Shown here: positions 1 through 10,998 of the stretch, in pieces
Numbering within the stretch: position 1 is the stretch's first letter
Layout: every line of letters begins with the position of its first letter
Source: Marsupella aquatica
Lineage: Eukaryota; Marchantiophyta
Length of the DNA stretch: 64,000 nucleotides
Direction of reading: 5' to 3'
Assembly (NCBI GenBank): GCA_973895155.1
Contig: OZ316894.1
Span: 10,788,001-10,852,000, forward strand
Position numbers and translations under genes: made by a program
The notes under the pieces: generated by a model
Database searches by the model: none
What the model was told of the DNA's origin: nothing
The model's input: only the letters and a program-made list of their open reading frames with translations

Positions 1-23
1 AGGGTAAATCCCCTCAGAGGAGG

Positions 24-3000
24 CAGGTGACATGTTGGAAGTGCAACCAAGTTGGACACTCCAAGCGAGACTGTAAGGGAAAGGCAGCGGAAACTTCATC
101 GGCAAATGTGGCTAGGGCTGATGGAGAAGCTGATTTACTCAATGATGAGTATGTTTTATGAAGTCGGGGGTATGCCCTGTGCACGTCATCTAGGAGAGCA
201 GATGATGTGTGGATTATTGATTGTGCTTGCTCTTTTCATATTTGTTACATTCCTGAGTTTTTCAGTTCTTACTCTGTTTCAAACGGTTTAGTTCTGATGG
301 AAAATGATCACTCCTGTCAAATTGAGGGAATTGGGTCTGTGAAGATTCAAATGTTTGATGGCGCTGTGCGCACAGTGTCCGGAGTCAGGTATGTACCTGG
401 CATGCGTAAGAATCTGATTTCACTCGGTGTGTTGGATTCAAATGGTCATCAATGGAGCATTATTGATGGTGAACTTCAAGTCAGGTCGGGAGAGACAATG
501 ATTTTGAAGGGGAGTAGACAAAAGAATTTGTATGTGTTACAGGGCAATACTGTATGTGGAGAGGCCAATATAACCAAGTCTCACGAGGAGATGACTCAAC
601 TGTGGCATTCACGGCTAGGCCACATGAGTGAGAAGGGTTTGGCTATCTTACGGAAGAATGGACTCATTTCTGATTTGCAATCTTGCAAATTAGAGTTCTG
701 TGAGCATTACATTCTTGGAAAGCAGCATCGTCGTGCTTTTGGTGTTGGAACTCATCGTTCCAAAGCGGTTCTTGAGTACATACATAGTGACGTGTGGGGA
801 TCATCCCTGACTCCCTCACACTCTGGAAAGTTGTACTATGTATCATTTATTGATGATTACTCAAGATTTATGTGGATTTATTTCATGACGCACAAGTCTG
901 ATGTCTTGTCCATTTTTAAGAAGTGGAAGGCCCAGGTGGAGAATCAGATTGGAAACACGATCAAGTGTTTGGATACAAGGGTGAAGAGTCTGAGGTCAGA
1001 CAACGGCGGGGAGTACACTTCAATGGAATTTGAAGAGTACTGTTCAGAACAGGGGATAACTCGCCATCTCACCATAGTTTATACTCCGCAGCAGAATGGT
1101 GTCATTGAGAGGCTCAATCGGACATTGTTGGAGCGGTTACGGAGTATATTGAGCCAATCAGGTTTACCACAAGAATTTTGGGCAGAAGCTGTCAATACCG
1201 CAGCTTATTTGGTAAATATTTCTCCTTCTAGTGCTATCAATTTCAAAACGTCGTTTGAGATGCGCTATAAGCGGCAAGCAGACTATCATGGCTTGGTAGT
1301 TTTTGGAAGTGATGCATATGCTCTCACACCGAAGCAGAATAGGACCAAGTTGGATCCTACCTCCAAGAAATGTGTTTTTCTTGGGTACCAGAGTGGTGTG
1401 AAAGCCTATAGGCTATGGGATCCTATTGCCTGTAAGCTCGTTGTCAGTAGGGATGTTTCCTTCAATGAATCCAGATTATTGAAGGAGGGGGAGAATACTC
1501 AGGTCTCCCGTACTGACAAAGGAAAATCTCATATCTTGGATCTCGTTGAGGGGGAGATTGGTTATGAGGTGCATGACCGGAGAGAAGGAGTTGCTCCAAT
1601 TATGGAGCAGGTTCTTGTGCTAGAGGAACCAGAGGAGTTTGTTGATGCTGGTGAGCAGCAAGTGGATGCTGTTGAGCTTCAAATTGTACCAGCACATGCA
1701 GATCAACCGGAGTCATCGGCTAGAAGAGCATCTGGTCGCACTGTACGCGCTCCACCAAGGTATGGACAGTGGGTTGATTCATCTCAACTGCAAGAGGATG
1801 ATTTTGCAGCTGATGATGAGGGTGATGCGTTAATTTTGGAAGAAGGGGAACCTTCTTCATTTCATGAGGCAAGTGCTTCAAAGGAGAAGCAGAAGTGGAC
1901 TGCAGCAATGCAAACGGAGATGCAGTCACTACAGGACAACAAAACTTGGGAGCTTGTTAAGCTGCCTAAGGGTCAGCAAGTGGTGGACAGCAAGTGGATT
2001 TACAAGCTGAAGGATAATCCCATAGGAGGTGGATCGAAGGTCTACAAGGCTAGGTTGGTAGCAAAGGGATTCACACAAGAGAAAGGTGTGGATTACAATG
2101 AGGTCTTCTCACCAGTTGCTAAGTACTCTACAATACGACTATTGTGTGTACTTGTTGTAATGTTTGGTCTGCTGCTAGATCAGATGGATGTTGTCACAAC
2201 TTTCCTCTATGGCATATTGGAAGAGGTGATCTTCATGAGACAACCGCTAGGTTTTGTGAAGAGAGGACAGGAGGAATTGGTTTGCAGATTGCTGAAATCC
2301 TTGTATGGGTTGAAGCAGTCACCAAGACAGTGGAATAAGCGGTTTGACGATTGGATTCGGTCACAAGGTTTTCATAGAAGTGTATTTGACCCTTGTGTGT
2401 ATTTGAAACCGGTGAAGAATGTTGTCTTTGGGTTCATTGTTTTAGTACTTTATGTGGATGACATGCTAATTGCAGCCAAGGATAGGTCTGAGATTGTTAA
2501 GCTCAAGACACTGCTTAGTGCAGAGTTTAAGATGAAGGACTTAGGGCCAGCTAAGAGGATTTTGGGTATGGAGATCACTAGGGACTTGGAGGCTGGCAAG
2601 CTATGGTTGACGTAGAGCAGTTATGCGAGGAAGGTAATTGCAAGGTTCAACATGGGGAATAGCAAGCCAGTAAGTACCCCGTTGGCTCCACACTTCAAGT
2701 TATCATCAGCGTTCTGTCCTACGAATGACACAGAGAAGGGGTTGATGTCAAAGGTTCCGTATGACAAGGCAGTGAGGAGTCTCATGTATTTGATGACTTG
2801 CACTAGACCTGATCTTGCCATGGCTATGGGCAAGGTGAGCAGGTACATGTCGAATCCAGGGAAGGTACACTGGGAAGCAGTGAAGTGGATTTTCAGGTAC
2901 TTGAAGGGTACCGTGGATCATGGTCTTTTATTTGATGCGACTGCAAAGAATGCTAGATCATTGATTGGCTATGTAGATTCTGACTATGGACAAGATTTGG

Positions 3001-3433
3001 ACCGAAGGAGATCAACAACAGGATACGTGTTCACACTTGGCGGTGGATGCATAAGTTGGAGGTCTACTTTGCAGAAGTGTATTGCTCAGTCTACTACAGA
3101 AGCGGAGTATGTTGCAGCTGCGAAAGCAGCAAAGGAAGCGATTTGGTGGATAGACTTATCACTGAAATGGGATTGCCACAGGGGAATGTGAAGCTCCATT
3201 GTGATAGTCAAAGTCCGCTCCACCTTGCTGTGAACCAAGTGATGGACAGCAGAGTGAAGCACATTGACGTCAGGTACCATTTTATCAGGCAGGCTGTGTC
3301 TGATAATTTGTTTGAGCTAGTCAAGATTGATGGTAAACTCAACCCGGCTGACGCATTTACCAAAGTGATTCCTTTGGAGAGTTTCTCTAGACATCGTGAC
3401 GTATTGCAGGTTTTGCAATTGCATCACAAGTAG
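24..3433 (+). pseudogene. Copia gag-pol polyprotein, partial and broken
   Basis: One reading frame runs from about 24 and holds a CCHC zinc knuckle (CWKCNQVGHSKRDC, about 33-74). An in-frame TGA follows at 159-161. The protease region near 207-240 keeps the aspartate, but the residues after it (D-C-A) differ from the usual D-S/T-G. The integrase shows an HHCC-like start (HSRLGH...CKLEFC) and a D,D,E core (IHSDVWG, LRSDNGGEY, IERLNR). Reverse transcriptase carries YVDDM near 2450. A TAG at 2613-2615 interrupts the frame before the RNase H part (STTEAEYVAA), and a frameshift near 3150-3165 moves the last ~90 codons to another frame, ending at TAG 3431-3433. Expected role when intact: copying and integrating the element. 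It is not functional as read. Confidence 0.93.
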
Positions 3434-3608
3434 AGTTTTCTTAACATTCATTTAATTACTGATATATGCTCTTCCTCATTCCTATGTATTAGGCTACGGC
3501 TTAGTTCTGGTTTGCTCTAGTTAGAGAGGGAAACCGGTTTGGTTTTTGTCCAGAACTTCCCGCTGAGGGATCATATACATTGGCAGTATTACTCTCCCCT
3601 AGACCAGA

Positions 3609-3622
3609 GTCAAGGGGAAGAT
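3609..3622 (+). other. Polypurine tract of the copia element
   Basis: A purine-rich stretch containing CAAGGGGAAGAT lies directly before the LTR edge TGTTGGG. This is the usual position and composition of the plus-strand primer of copia elements. Confidence 0.75.
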
Positions 3623-4007
3623 TGTTGGGTATTTACTCTTACGTCTAGGTTAGGTATGACGTGGTTGGTACAACAACGTGGGTTGGTACAACTACGTGGT
3701 TAGGTACAACTACGTGATTAGGTACAACTATGTGGTTAGGTACAACTAAGTTGCACACTATATCATAAGAGGCATGTGTGCTTGGAGAGGTAGAACCAAG
3801 GCTCATTGTTATGGAGCCACTTGAGAGATAGGGAGAGCTTACACTGTGGAGACTCGGTATAGCCGACGGGCTTAGAGTTCAGTAAAGCTCTCTTGTGTGT
3901 TCCTGTGGACGTAGCCTCAAGGAGGTGAACCACATATCTCTTGTGTCGACTATTGTGCGTTGGATGGTTCATGGGCTTGCCGTTGCGATCGTCGTCTATG
4001 CTCAACA
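3623..4007 (+). repeat. 3' LTR of the copia element (385 bp)
   Basis: It begins TGTTGGG right after the polypurine tract and ends CTCAACA, so the ends form a 5-bp inverted pair TGTTG/CAACA. The left half contains a short tandem array (3646-3751), probably in U3. The 5-bp duplication expected next to it (TTACG at 4008-4012) cannot be confirmed, because the 5' LTR is outside the window. A diverged relative lies near 59985-60225. Confidence 0.85.
3646..3751 (+). repeat. Five to six 18-19-bp tandem units inside the LTR
   Basis: Variants of GGTTAGGTACAACTACGT follow one another with small changes (TTGGTACAACAACGTG, TAGGTACAACTATGTG). Arrays like this in the U3 part of an LTR often carry transcription-factor sites. 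No function can be read directly. Confidence 0.8.
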
Positions 4008-4217
4008 TTACGTACACACAACTTAGACAACCACACCATAGCCGCTAGAGCTTGTGCTCGAAAGGTTCTTCAAAAGATGAGACCTTTCAGTCTACACAAG
4101 GGAGAACTATCCCTCACAAACATACACTAACCCTAAAATACTTAGAAACACACATATGAAAGCATCAAACCTACATAGTCCAATACACTATATAGTACCA
4201 CTCATAATGGTGTGACA
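4008..4217. repeat. Right-hand 210 bp of an older LTR (family TGTCA...TGACA), cut by the copia insertion
   Basis: This stretch matches, with many changes, the right parts of the two fuller copies at 31899-32364 and 50552-51030. Shared blocks are CCATAGCC, GAGAACTA..CCCTC.CAAACAT and the terminal AATGGTGTGACA. The left half is absent because the copia LTR ends exactly where the match begins. Confidence 0.75.
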
Positions 4218-4920
4218 GCCTCAATACTATCCTTGGTGCTGAATTTCAATGTTGTTTGTTAAGCATGTTGCCCGTTAGGGCATCTCAAAGCTGGGCCATA
4301 TTAAGCAAAATTATAGTCCATATTAAAACTAGGCCTTCTTGGTCACCCGCCACCCCAAATGTAGGAGTTGTTGCACATCAGGCCTGAAGCCCACGTGCCT
4401 TCAATTGCAAAATTGCAAATTGCTGAATTGCAAATTTTTGGATTTACACCTAAGTTTACAGGTTATTATTAGGTAAATCGCGTTCCTTACGGGACCTAAA
4501 GATTGATTTTGAGATGTCAAGTTTTGAGACACTCTCTTGCATACAGAAGGTGAAGACATGAGGGGGTATGTCTTTTTCACATGTCCAAATGCTACTGACG
4601 TGTGTGGATCCATAGCAGGATCCATAGATCAAAGTACAGAGTTTGGTTGGAGAGTATTCGTACCAACCAGCATAACCGGTGGAAGCAATCTTCATTATGG
4701 CATGTGAGGTTTTGAGTTCAAGGTTCATTACCTGAACAACTTTTCCATAACCCCCACTTGCAACTAAAGGCAACTCCGAGGCTCATATTGAGCTTCTGTA
4801 CTTAGCTCCATAAACCCGCATTTGCGACAAAAGACAACTTAAGGCTCATAATACTTAGCTGCTGCCCGTGCTGGCTGTCCACCATCTCAGATTTTTTCCA
4901 AGTATGACTAGAGTATGAAT
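4218..4920. other. Intergenic, no gene seen
   Basis: No coding potential recognised. A few short self-similar words occur (AATTGCAAATTGCTGAATTGCAAAT near 4408-4435). The stretch separates the LTR remnant from the LINE. Confidence 0.6.
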
Positions 4921-4933
4921 AAACCTTACTTTT

Positions 4934-7900
4934 TTTTCTTCTTTTTTTAAATATCGTTTATTCCGCGTGAACCCCACGGATGGGGGGACCCAGCAGGCCC
5001 AAAGGCAAAAGAGGCCATAAAAGGCATAAAAAAGTAGTTACAGTGAATTCAGGAATCCAAAGAGAACTACCAGCTGCAAAACGGACTCCCGTGTGGGACA
5101 AGAGAGTAAAAAGCCAAGTGTATGCAAGCAGGTCTAAATCATCAGAATCATGACAACAGATCCTAATACACCTAAGTCAGAGAGTAGGGTCCTAAAACGG
5201 TATCTATCAGAATGATACCAGCCTAACTACTCTACATCGCATAATTCTATTGCGCTTAGGCTCCAACAGGACCCTGGCACCAATCAACCTGGCAAGTTTG
5301 CAAGCAGAGCTTGAAGCAGCAGCTACAGTCGAGAGATGGTCAAGAACCTCAGAATGGACAAGCACTTGATCAAAGACTCTTCTCTTTGATAGATCAAAAG
5401 TCTGGCCGTTTCGTGCAAGCCAAATGGTCCAAAGCACCTGATACAAAACAAAGAAATGGAGGATATCTATAGTTGACCTCCTATCAGAACTCAATATCAG
5501 TTCTACCAAGTCCAAGGTACGATGAAAAAGTTGACCTGCTAACCATCCATGAGCCTCAGCCCAGCAGCCTTGTGCATGCCGACAGAAAGAAAATATATGA
5601 GGAATAGTCTCTAGCACATCAGGGCATAGAATACAAAATCCTGAAGACTTCCCAATCTTTCGCGCTTTGGCACCAGAGGAGAGTCCCTGTGCAAGGATCC
5701 TCCAAAGAAACACCTTAGCCCAGGTGACAGGTCTGAAGTCCACACGGTTTTCCAGACCACCTCCCACTTAGACACCGGATAGCACTTCCCCCAGATTCGA
5801 TTGAGTCTCTCAAAATCAGACCCTTTTGGTCTAAGCATCTCATATATCCTCTGATTTTGCAGCCCAAATTGTTTGATCCCCGTCTCACGATCCAGCCATC
5901 TCCACATCCCTGCACCAGACTCTGCTCCATCTCCAATGATAACCAGATCTTGAAGAACACAAAAGAAAAGTAAGCATAAGGTCAAACCAGCAGACTTAGT
6001 GAGACCCCGTAGTCGTTGAATCCGCTCTTCAGTGATTGTCCAGTTATTCCTCACACATGACCAGGAATCCCCAATCTTCCTGATCCCCAGGCGACCAAAA
6101 GCACGTGTGGTCTCAAGGATGCTCTGCTCCGGCAGATCGTAGAAATCTCTCATACAACGTAAGGTATCCTCAATACTCCAACGGCCAGGAATGTACCCCC
6201 TATCAGGACAGAAGATGAGGTTCTCCCGGATCATCTCCCAGGTCTTCCATAACTGCCCAGTATATACGAGCCTTCCAAAGGTACGAGGTGTACAGAGCAA
6301 TAGTTTATCTATCATCGAGTAGAAATTCCTCCGGACCGTTTTATAATTCCTCCATCTGGTCAGTCGAAGATTTTCTGCAAAAAGCTGAGCCCATTCAGTC
6401 TTAGGGTAATCTAGAGCACCTGTAAACCATTTGCAAAGGAGAGCATCAGAATGGCTCTGGAAATCCTTCAGGCCAAGACCACCTTCAAGCTTAGGTCGAG
6501 CAAGCTTGTCCCAGGCCACCAGCGGAATTCATTTCCCACCTAAACGATTTGATCCCCAGAGAAAAACCCGGTTGAGAAGAGTAAGTTTCTTAGTCAAAAT
6601 GTGGGGAGAACGTAGGATCATCATGTGATAGATGGGGATAGCCTGAAGGACATGCTTCACCAGCAATAAACGTCCAGTGAAAGAAAGAAAACAAGTGGAC
6701 CACAAGGAGAGACTTGCTCCAATGCGGTCCAGACAGAAACCATGAAGCTGAGATTCCGATAGGTCAATCCCAAAAGGGGCCCCCAGGTATCGCTGCACCT
6801 CCCCAGGGCCGCTAACTTTGCAGCCAGTATTCCTCAACCAAGCAGGGATCTCCTCCATCGCAATTGGAATAATAATTGACTTCTTAAGGTTGAGCTTAGT
6901 CCCTGTGGCACACTCATAGCAATTGATTGCTCCTCTAGTCTGATTGAAAGCCTCTTCAGTAGCAGGAATGAATAAACCTAAATCATCAGCAAAAAATCGA
7001 TCAAAAATATTCAGAGAAGATGAAACTTGAATCCCCTGAAGCCTGTCGGCAGCGATTTGAGCATGGCAGTAATCCATAAAAGGTTGTGTTGATAGGGCAA
7101 AGAGTAAAGGCGAGAGGGGGCAACCTTGTCTGACCCCCCTCCCCATATGAATATCCGCTGTCCACAAGCCATTAACCAAAACCTTAGAGCAAGAATTACT
7201 CAACAATGCTTTAACCAGAAAAATAAAATGAGAGCCAAGGCCTAGTAGATGCATTGTTTCCCAGATATAGGAATGGTCAACGCGGTCGAAAGCCTTCTCA
7301 AAATCCAGCAGCAGAAAGAGTGCCGGCTGCAATGTAAAGTTTAGCCAGTCATGCATCAGCCAAGCCAGGGAGATGTTTTCTAAAATCTGTCTACCAGGAA
7401 TAAAACCAGTCACTTGAGGACTAATCATCCTGGGTAGCAGCACCTTAAGTCGAAGCGCTAGTAGCTTAGCAATTAGCTAATAGGTAATGGTTAGCATGGT
7501 CAGAGGTCTCCAATCCCTCAGGTAGCGATTATCCATTTTCTTGGGTATGAAGCGGATAACACCATCTCGGATACCATAGGAAATGTGGCCGGTTCTCCAA
7601 AAGTCACAGATCATAGAAAAGAGGTCCTCCTTCATAAAATCCCAACAGGATCTCAACACCTCAGCCGTTATCCCATCAATTCTTGGAGCTTTATCTCCAG
7701 GCAGCAGCAACAGGGTGTCGTGTAGCTCCTTGATAGTCGGGAGCTCTTCCAATTTTTGAATCTCAGGCGCAGATAGAGTTTCTACATAGACGTCTACGTG
7801 CCTCCAGTCGCTCCAACCGCTCTCCAACATTCAGATCTGGAGTTGAATATAAAACCTAGCAGAAACGTTCAACTTCTTGAACCAAAGCCTTTTCATCTCG

Positions 7901-8514
7901 AATCTCTTCACCGTCATCATCAATTAGGTACTCCATGTGGTCTCTTTGTCGTTTTGCCTTTACCATTGAGAAGTAAAACTTAGAGGGCTCCTCCCCTTGG
8001 CCCAGCCAACTAACCCTAGCAGTCAGCGCTTGTGATGGGCATCATCCAGCTCCATATCACGAACACATTGGTCAGTAAATTCAAATTCTTGTACATTGTC
8101 AGAGGAAAACTCATCCAAGATCAGGATCTTTAATAACCTGAGCTTATTTTTCATCAATGTCAACTCCTCCTCACGAGGCATGGGTGAGGATTGGATCGCC
8201 ATGTAGCATCGACGGAGACGTTGGTAGGCCTTGGCAAATCTTAAATGAGGATCCACAGAGCTTTCTTCATCGCCTCTCCAGGCTTCAGCCAACATTTCTA
8301 GATTCCCTGAGCCTCTGAGTATAGCAGGATTCGCTTTAAAGTAAGTAGATCTTTTGACATTTGAGTTGGTCAAGAGTTGAGGATTTAAGCAAAAGGGAAA
8401 CAGCACAGGATCGTGGTCAGATAGCGCTGAGGAGCCATCATGTTGTAGCTCAAGTACCTCCTCCATCCACTGGCCCTTTTCACTGAGATAGAAACGATCA
8501 AGTCGTGATTGAAC
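4934..8514 (-). mobile_element. 5'-truncated LINE (non-LTR) retrotransposon
   Basis: Read on the minus strand, the element starts inside the endonuclease domain and ends in an A-rich tail (T/C-rich on the plus strand, about 4930-4950). It is framed by AA(A/G)CCTTACTTTT at 4921-4933 and 8515-8527, a 13-bp duplication with one mismatch. This is the typical outcome of target-primed reverse transcription with 5' truncation. The body encodes an endonuclease remnant, reverse transcriptase and a C-terminal zinc-binding domain. Confidence 0.9.
5207..8514 (-). pseudogene. LINE ORF2-like pol (endonuclease remnant, reverse transcriptase, zf-RVT), broken
   Basis: In minus-strand order: the end of an APE-type endonuclease with SDHDPV (about 8410), a linker in another frame with SKFYF and VKAKR (about 7990-7850), then reverse transcriptase from about 7830. 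The latter shows GDKAP.IDG, FDFEKAFDRVDH-type residues, GVRQGCPLSPLLF and the FADD catalytic motif near 6990. The C-terminal zinc-binding domain typical of plant LINEs (CILCPDVLET..H..FFC-like spacing) lies near 5650-5560. Lesions: a frameshift near 8023, stops at 7477-7479 and 6529-6531, and a frameshift near 5770-5610. The piece is inactive. Confidence 0.92.
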
Positions 8515-8559
8515 AAGCCTTACTTTTGGGTGAGATGAATGTCAAAAGGGGCTTGCGTC

Positions 8560-8620
8560 ACCAGGTGTTGGTCTAGAGACCTGTCCCTTCCGATTGACTT
8601 GCTCTACCACTCAGCTTGGG
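8560..8620 (-). repeat. tRNA-like SINE head, candidate
   Basis: The minus strand reads AAGCTGAGTGGTAGAGC, close to the pol III A box of tRNA genes, and 20 bases further AGGTCTCTAGACC, a poor B-box match. No cloverleaf or 3' acceptor could be drawn, so it is not called a tRNA gene. Confidence 0.35.
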
Positions 8621-8935
8621 GGCAGCTGATAACCACAGAGATTTGCACCTAGTATATTACTTTTGATACAAGTGTCAACACAGGCAGGGAACGAGCAGCT
8701 AACCCTTGGTTTGGGCTACTCAATTCTAATTTGCATTGATTAGCCTTGCTCTTAACCCTCATCATCAATTAAACCCCCACCCCGAAGTGCTTTAGACATT
8801 GTAATGCTACTATACTCGAGGGAGATTTAGAAAAGAATTGAAATTAAAGCTATGTTAACCTCTAGTGAAAGACTCTAATGCTCTTCCAGGAAAGTTCCTA
8901 AGTCTTTCCTTTGAACCAATAAAATGACTATGTTT

Positions 8936-9566
8936 TGTCGCACATTTTTCCTTAACATCTTTACCTTGCCTTGACATATTTTTCTCACATTGACATTTTT
9001 ATATCACTGCAATATGTTTTTCTCAACCTTAACATCTTTTCTCTCCTCAACCTCTTTTGTCACTTGGTTTGATATCTTTTCTTCACCTTGATATCTTTTC
9101 TCACCTTGATATCTTATCTTTCTCTCATCTCGCTATCTTTTCTCACCTTGAAATCTTTATCTCACCGCAACATCTTTTCCTCACCCTAAACATCTTTTCC
9201 CTCCTTGACATCTTTTCCTCATCTTTACATCTTTTCCTCACTTGACATGTTTTTCTCTCTTCAAGATTTTTTCTCAATTGATTTGACATTTTTTCTTCAC
9301 CTCAACATCTTTTTTCACTTGAACATCTTATCTTTTTCTCATCTCATCTTTGTTTTCTCACCTTGACATCTTTATCTCATCAGAACATCTTTTCTCATCC
9401 TTAACATCGTTTCTCTCCTTGACATCTTTTACTCATCTTTACATCTTTTCTCACATAGTCCTCTTTTAGTTTTTCAACATCTTTTATCCACCTTTGTCTC
9501 TCATCTAAATCTCTTTTCATCTCAACATCTTTTTCTCACCTCAACATCTTTTCTCATCTCAACATC
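8936..9566. repeat. Pyrimidine-rich minisatellite (TCTTTTCTCACCTTGACA-like units)
   Basis: About 630 bp made of roughly 15-22-bp diverged units containing ACATCTTTT and CTCACCTTGA. The strand is almost purine-free over long runs. Short ORFs across it are repeat artefacts. Confidence 0.85.
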
Positions 9567-9570
9567 TTGT

Positions 9571-10070
9571 GTGCAATGCAGATGCATTGAGCTAGTCGCA
9601 CATAAAATTGCGTGTCACATTATTTGAGGTGTCACACCAATTAGAGTTCACAAGAACTCACACCTTTAATTTGGTCTCACTAATTGAGGTGATAGCCTTG
9701 AATATTTCACAGTGAGAATGGCAGCATAAAAGTGAGACTCAAGCCCACTCTCACTACAAAGTAAATATTCTGACCTAACATACTTAATTAGTGTGGGGCT
9801 GTTTGTTTCCCCTTTCCTGTGGGGCTTGCACAGTCATGTTAAATAAAGAAAATTCATTCCAAGTAACATATTTAATTATGTGATTCGTGGGGCTGTTTGT
9901 TTCCCTTTCCCATGGGGTGTCATTCGCGACGAAAGGCAATCTCGAGGCTCATAAGAGCCTCGGGTACACACCTGCCCGCGCCTACTGCCCGCCCCTTCAC
10001 ATTTTTTTTGAATGTAAGTAGCGTGAATGATCCCCACTTTTTGGGTGGGGTGAATGTTAAAAAACATGTT
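9571..10070. other. Intergenic with short dispersed repeats
   Basis: No gene. GTGGGGCTGTTTGTTTCCC occurs twice (about 9795 and 9888). A block around 9830-9893 (TTAAATAAAG..A.TTCATTCCAA..AACATATTTAATTAT) recurs at about 10555-10615, flanking the MITE below. Together they look like remnants of a larger unrecognised element. Confidence 0.5.
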
Positions 10071-10235
10071 TTACGGACCCCACTAGAGGTCCCTTCCCAA
10101 ACTTCCTGGCACCACAGCGAGCCACATCATCGAGATGCGCTGCAAACAGGTACATATTGGTTTACAAAACAAAATTTGCTTCAACATTCGTGTTTGTGGC
10201 ATGATTTTAGTAAAATCAAAGTCGCCATGCCGTAA
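10071..10235 (+). mobile_element. 165-bp MITE-like element, TTACGG-ended family, copy 1
   Basis: It begins TTACGGACCCCACTAGAGG and ends GCCATGCCGTAA, so the outer six bases are inverted repeats (TTACGG/CCGTAA). Three relatives in this window (33247-33410, 52542-52699, 53812-53976) have nearly the same length and share both ends. It has no coding capacity. No clear target duplication flanks it, so the transposition class is uncertain. Confidence 0.75.
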
Positions 10236-10700
10236 AACTTGATGCAAAACTATTTTAAAAGTAATCGTTTTATTTACTCTAGGTAACAAAATGTTGAAGT
10301 AATCATAGACTCGTAAACATTTTTTTAACCCCGAATAACCGATTGCACACCCTCTGGTGCAATTAAGTAATTAATTAATTAATTATATATCCTGTACTCG
10401 CTTGTCCTCCGGATCACACAGAGGGTATCCTAGCAACTTCTCGAGTCAATGGCCACAACAGCCATTCAATTCAAAACAGATGGGGGTCCATGAACTAATT
10501 GACACCTCAGTTAGGGGTCAGTTAGTTTAGGGTCCTTAATGGGGTTTTCACGGTCATATTAAATAAAGTAAAGTTCATTCCAAAGGAACATATTTAATTA
10601 TCAGTGTGATTCGTGTTAGAAAAAAATGTTCACACACCATGTAGCGTGAGTCGGTCTAATTTTGGTGTCACACTATTTAAGCTGTACAGTGTAGATGATT

Positions 10701-10998
10701 CATTTTTTGCGCTGAAGGTGGTGCCAAGCGCACTAGATTCTGTGGGCTTCATGAGCGGCTGAGCAGATCGAGGTTGCGGTTCTTCAATTAAAGTGGAGAT
10801 TTTGCTTTGCTACACTGCATTGCTTTGATTTCATCAACTGGCAGACCTTCATTTTTTGCACTGAAGGTGGTGCCAAGGGCACCGGATTCTGTGGGCTTCG
10901 TGAGCGCCTGAGCAGATCGAGGTTGCGGTTCTTCACTTGAAGTGTAGCTTTTGTGTTGCTACACTGCCTAGCTTTTTGATTTCATCAACTGGCTGAGT
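10701..10998. repeat. 149-bp tandem duplication upstream of the LOLITA-like gene
   Basis: Two copies, from 10701 and 10850, share CATTTTTTGC.CTGAAGG, GTGCCAAG.GCAC.GATTC, the block around GAGCAGATCGAGG and TTTCATCAACTGGC. They lie 560-850 bp before the ATG of the longin gene, so they may form part of its promoter or 5' leader. Confidence 0.85.

Larger units (their letters stand above)
1..4007 (+). mobile_element. Ty1/copia LTR retrotransposon, 5' part outside window, degenerate
   Basis: Domain order is gag zinc knuckle, protease, integrase, reverse transcriptase, RNase H, then a polypurine tract and 3' LTR. Integrase before reverse transcriptase defines the copia order. The 5' LTR, primer-binding site and most of gag lie left of the window. 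Two in-frame stops and one frameshift show that the copy is dead. It sits inside an older LTR whose right part continues at 4008, so the insertion is nested. Seen: domains, stops, LTR edge. Inferred: original full length and nesting. Confidence 0.93.

Noticed and set aside
8560-8620. tRNA gene
   Set aside because: Good A box but weak B box, and no acceptor stem pairing could be found; kept only as a SINE-like head.
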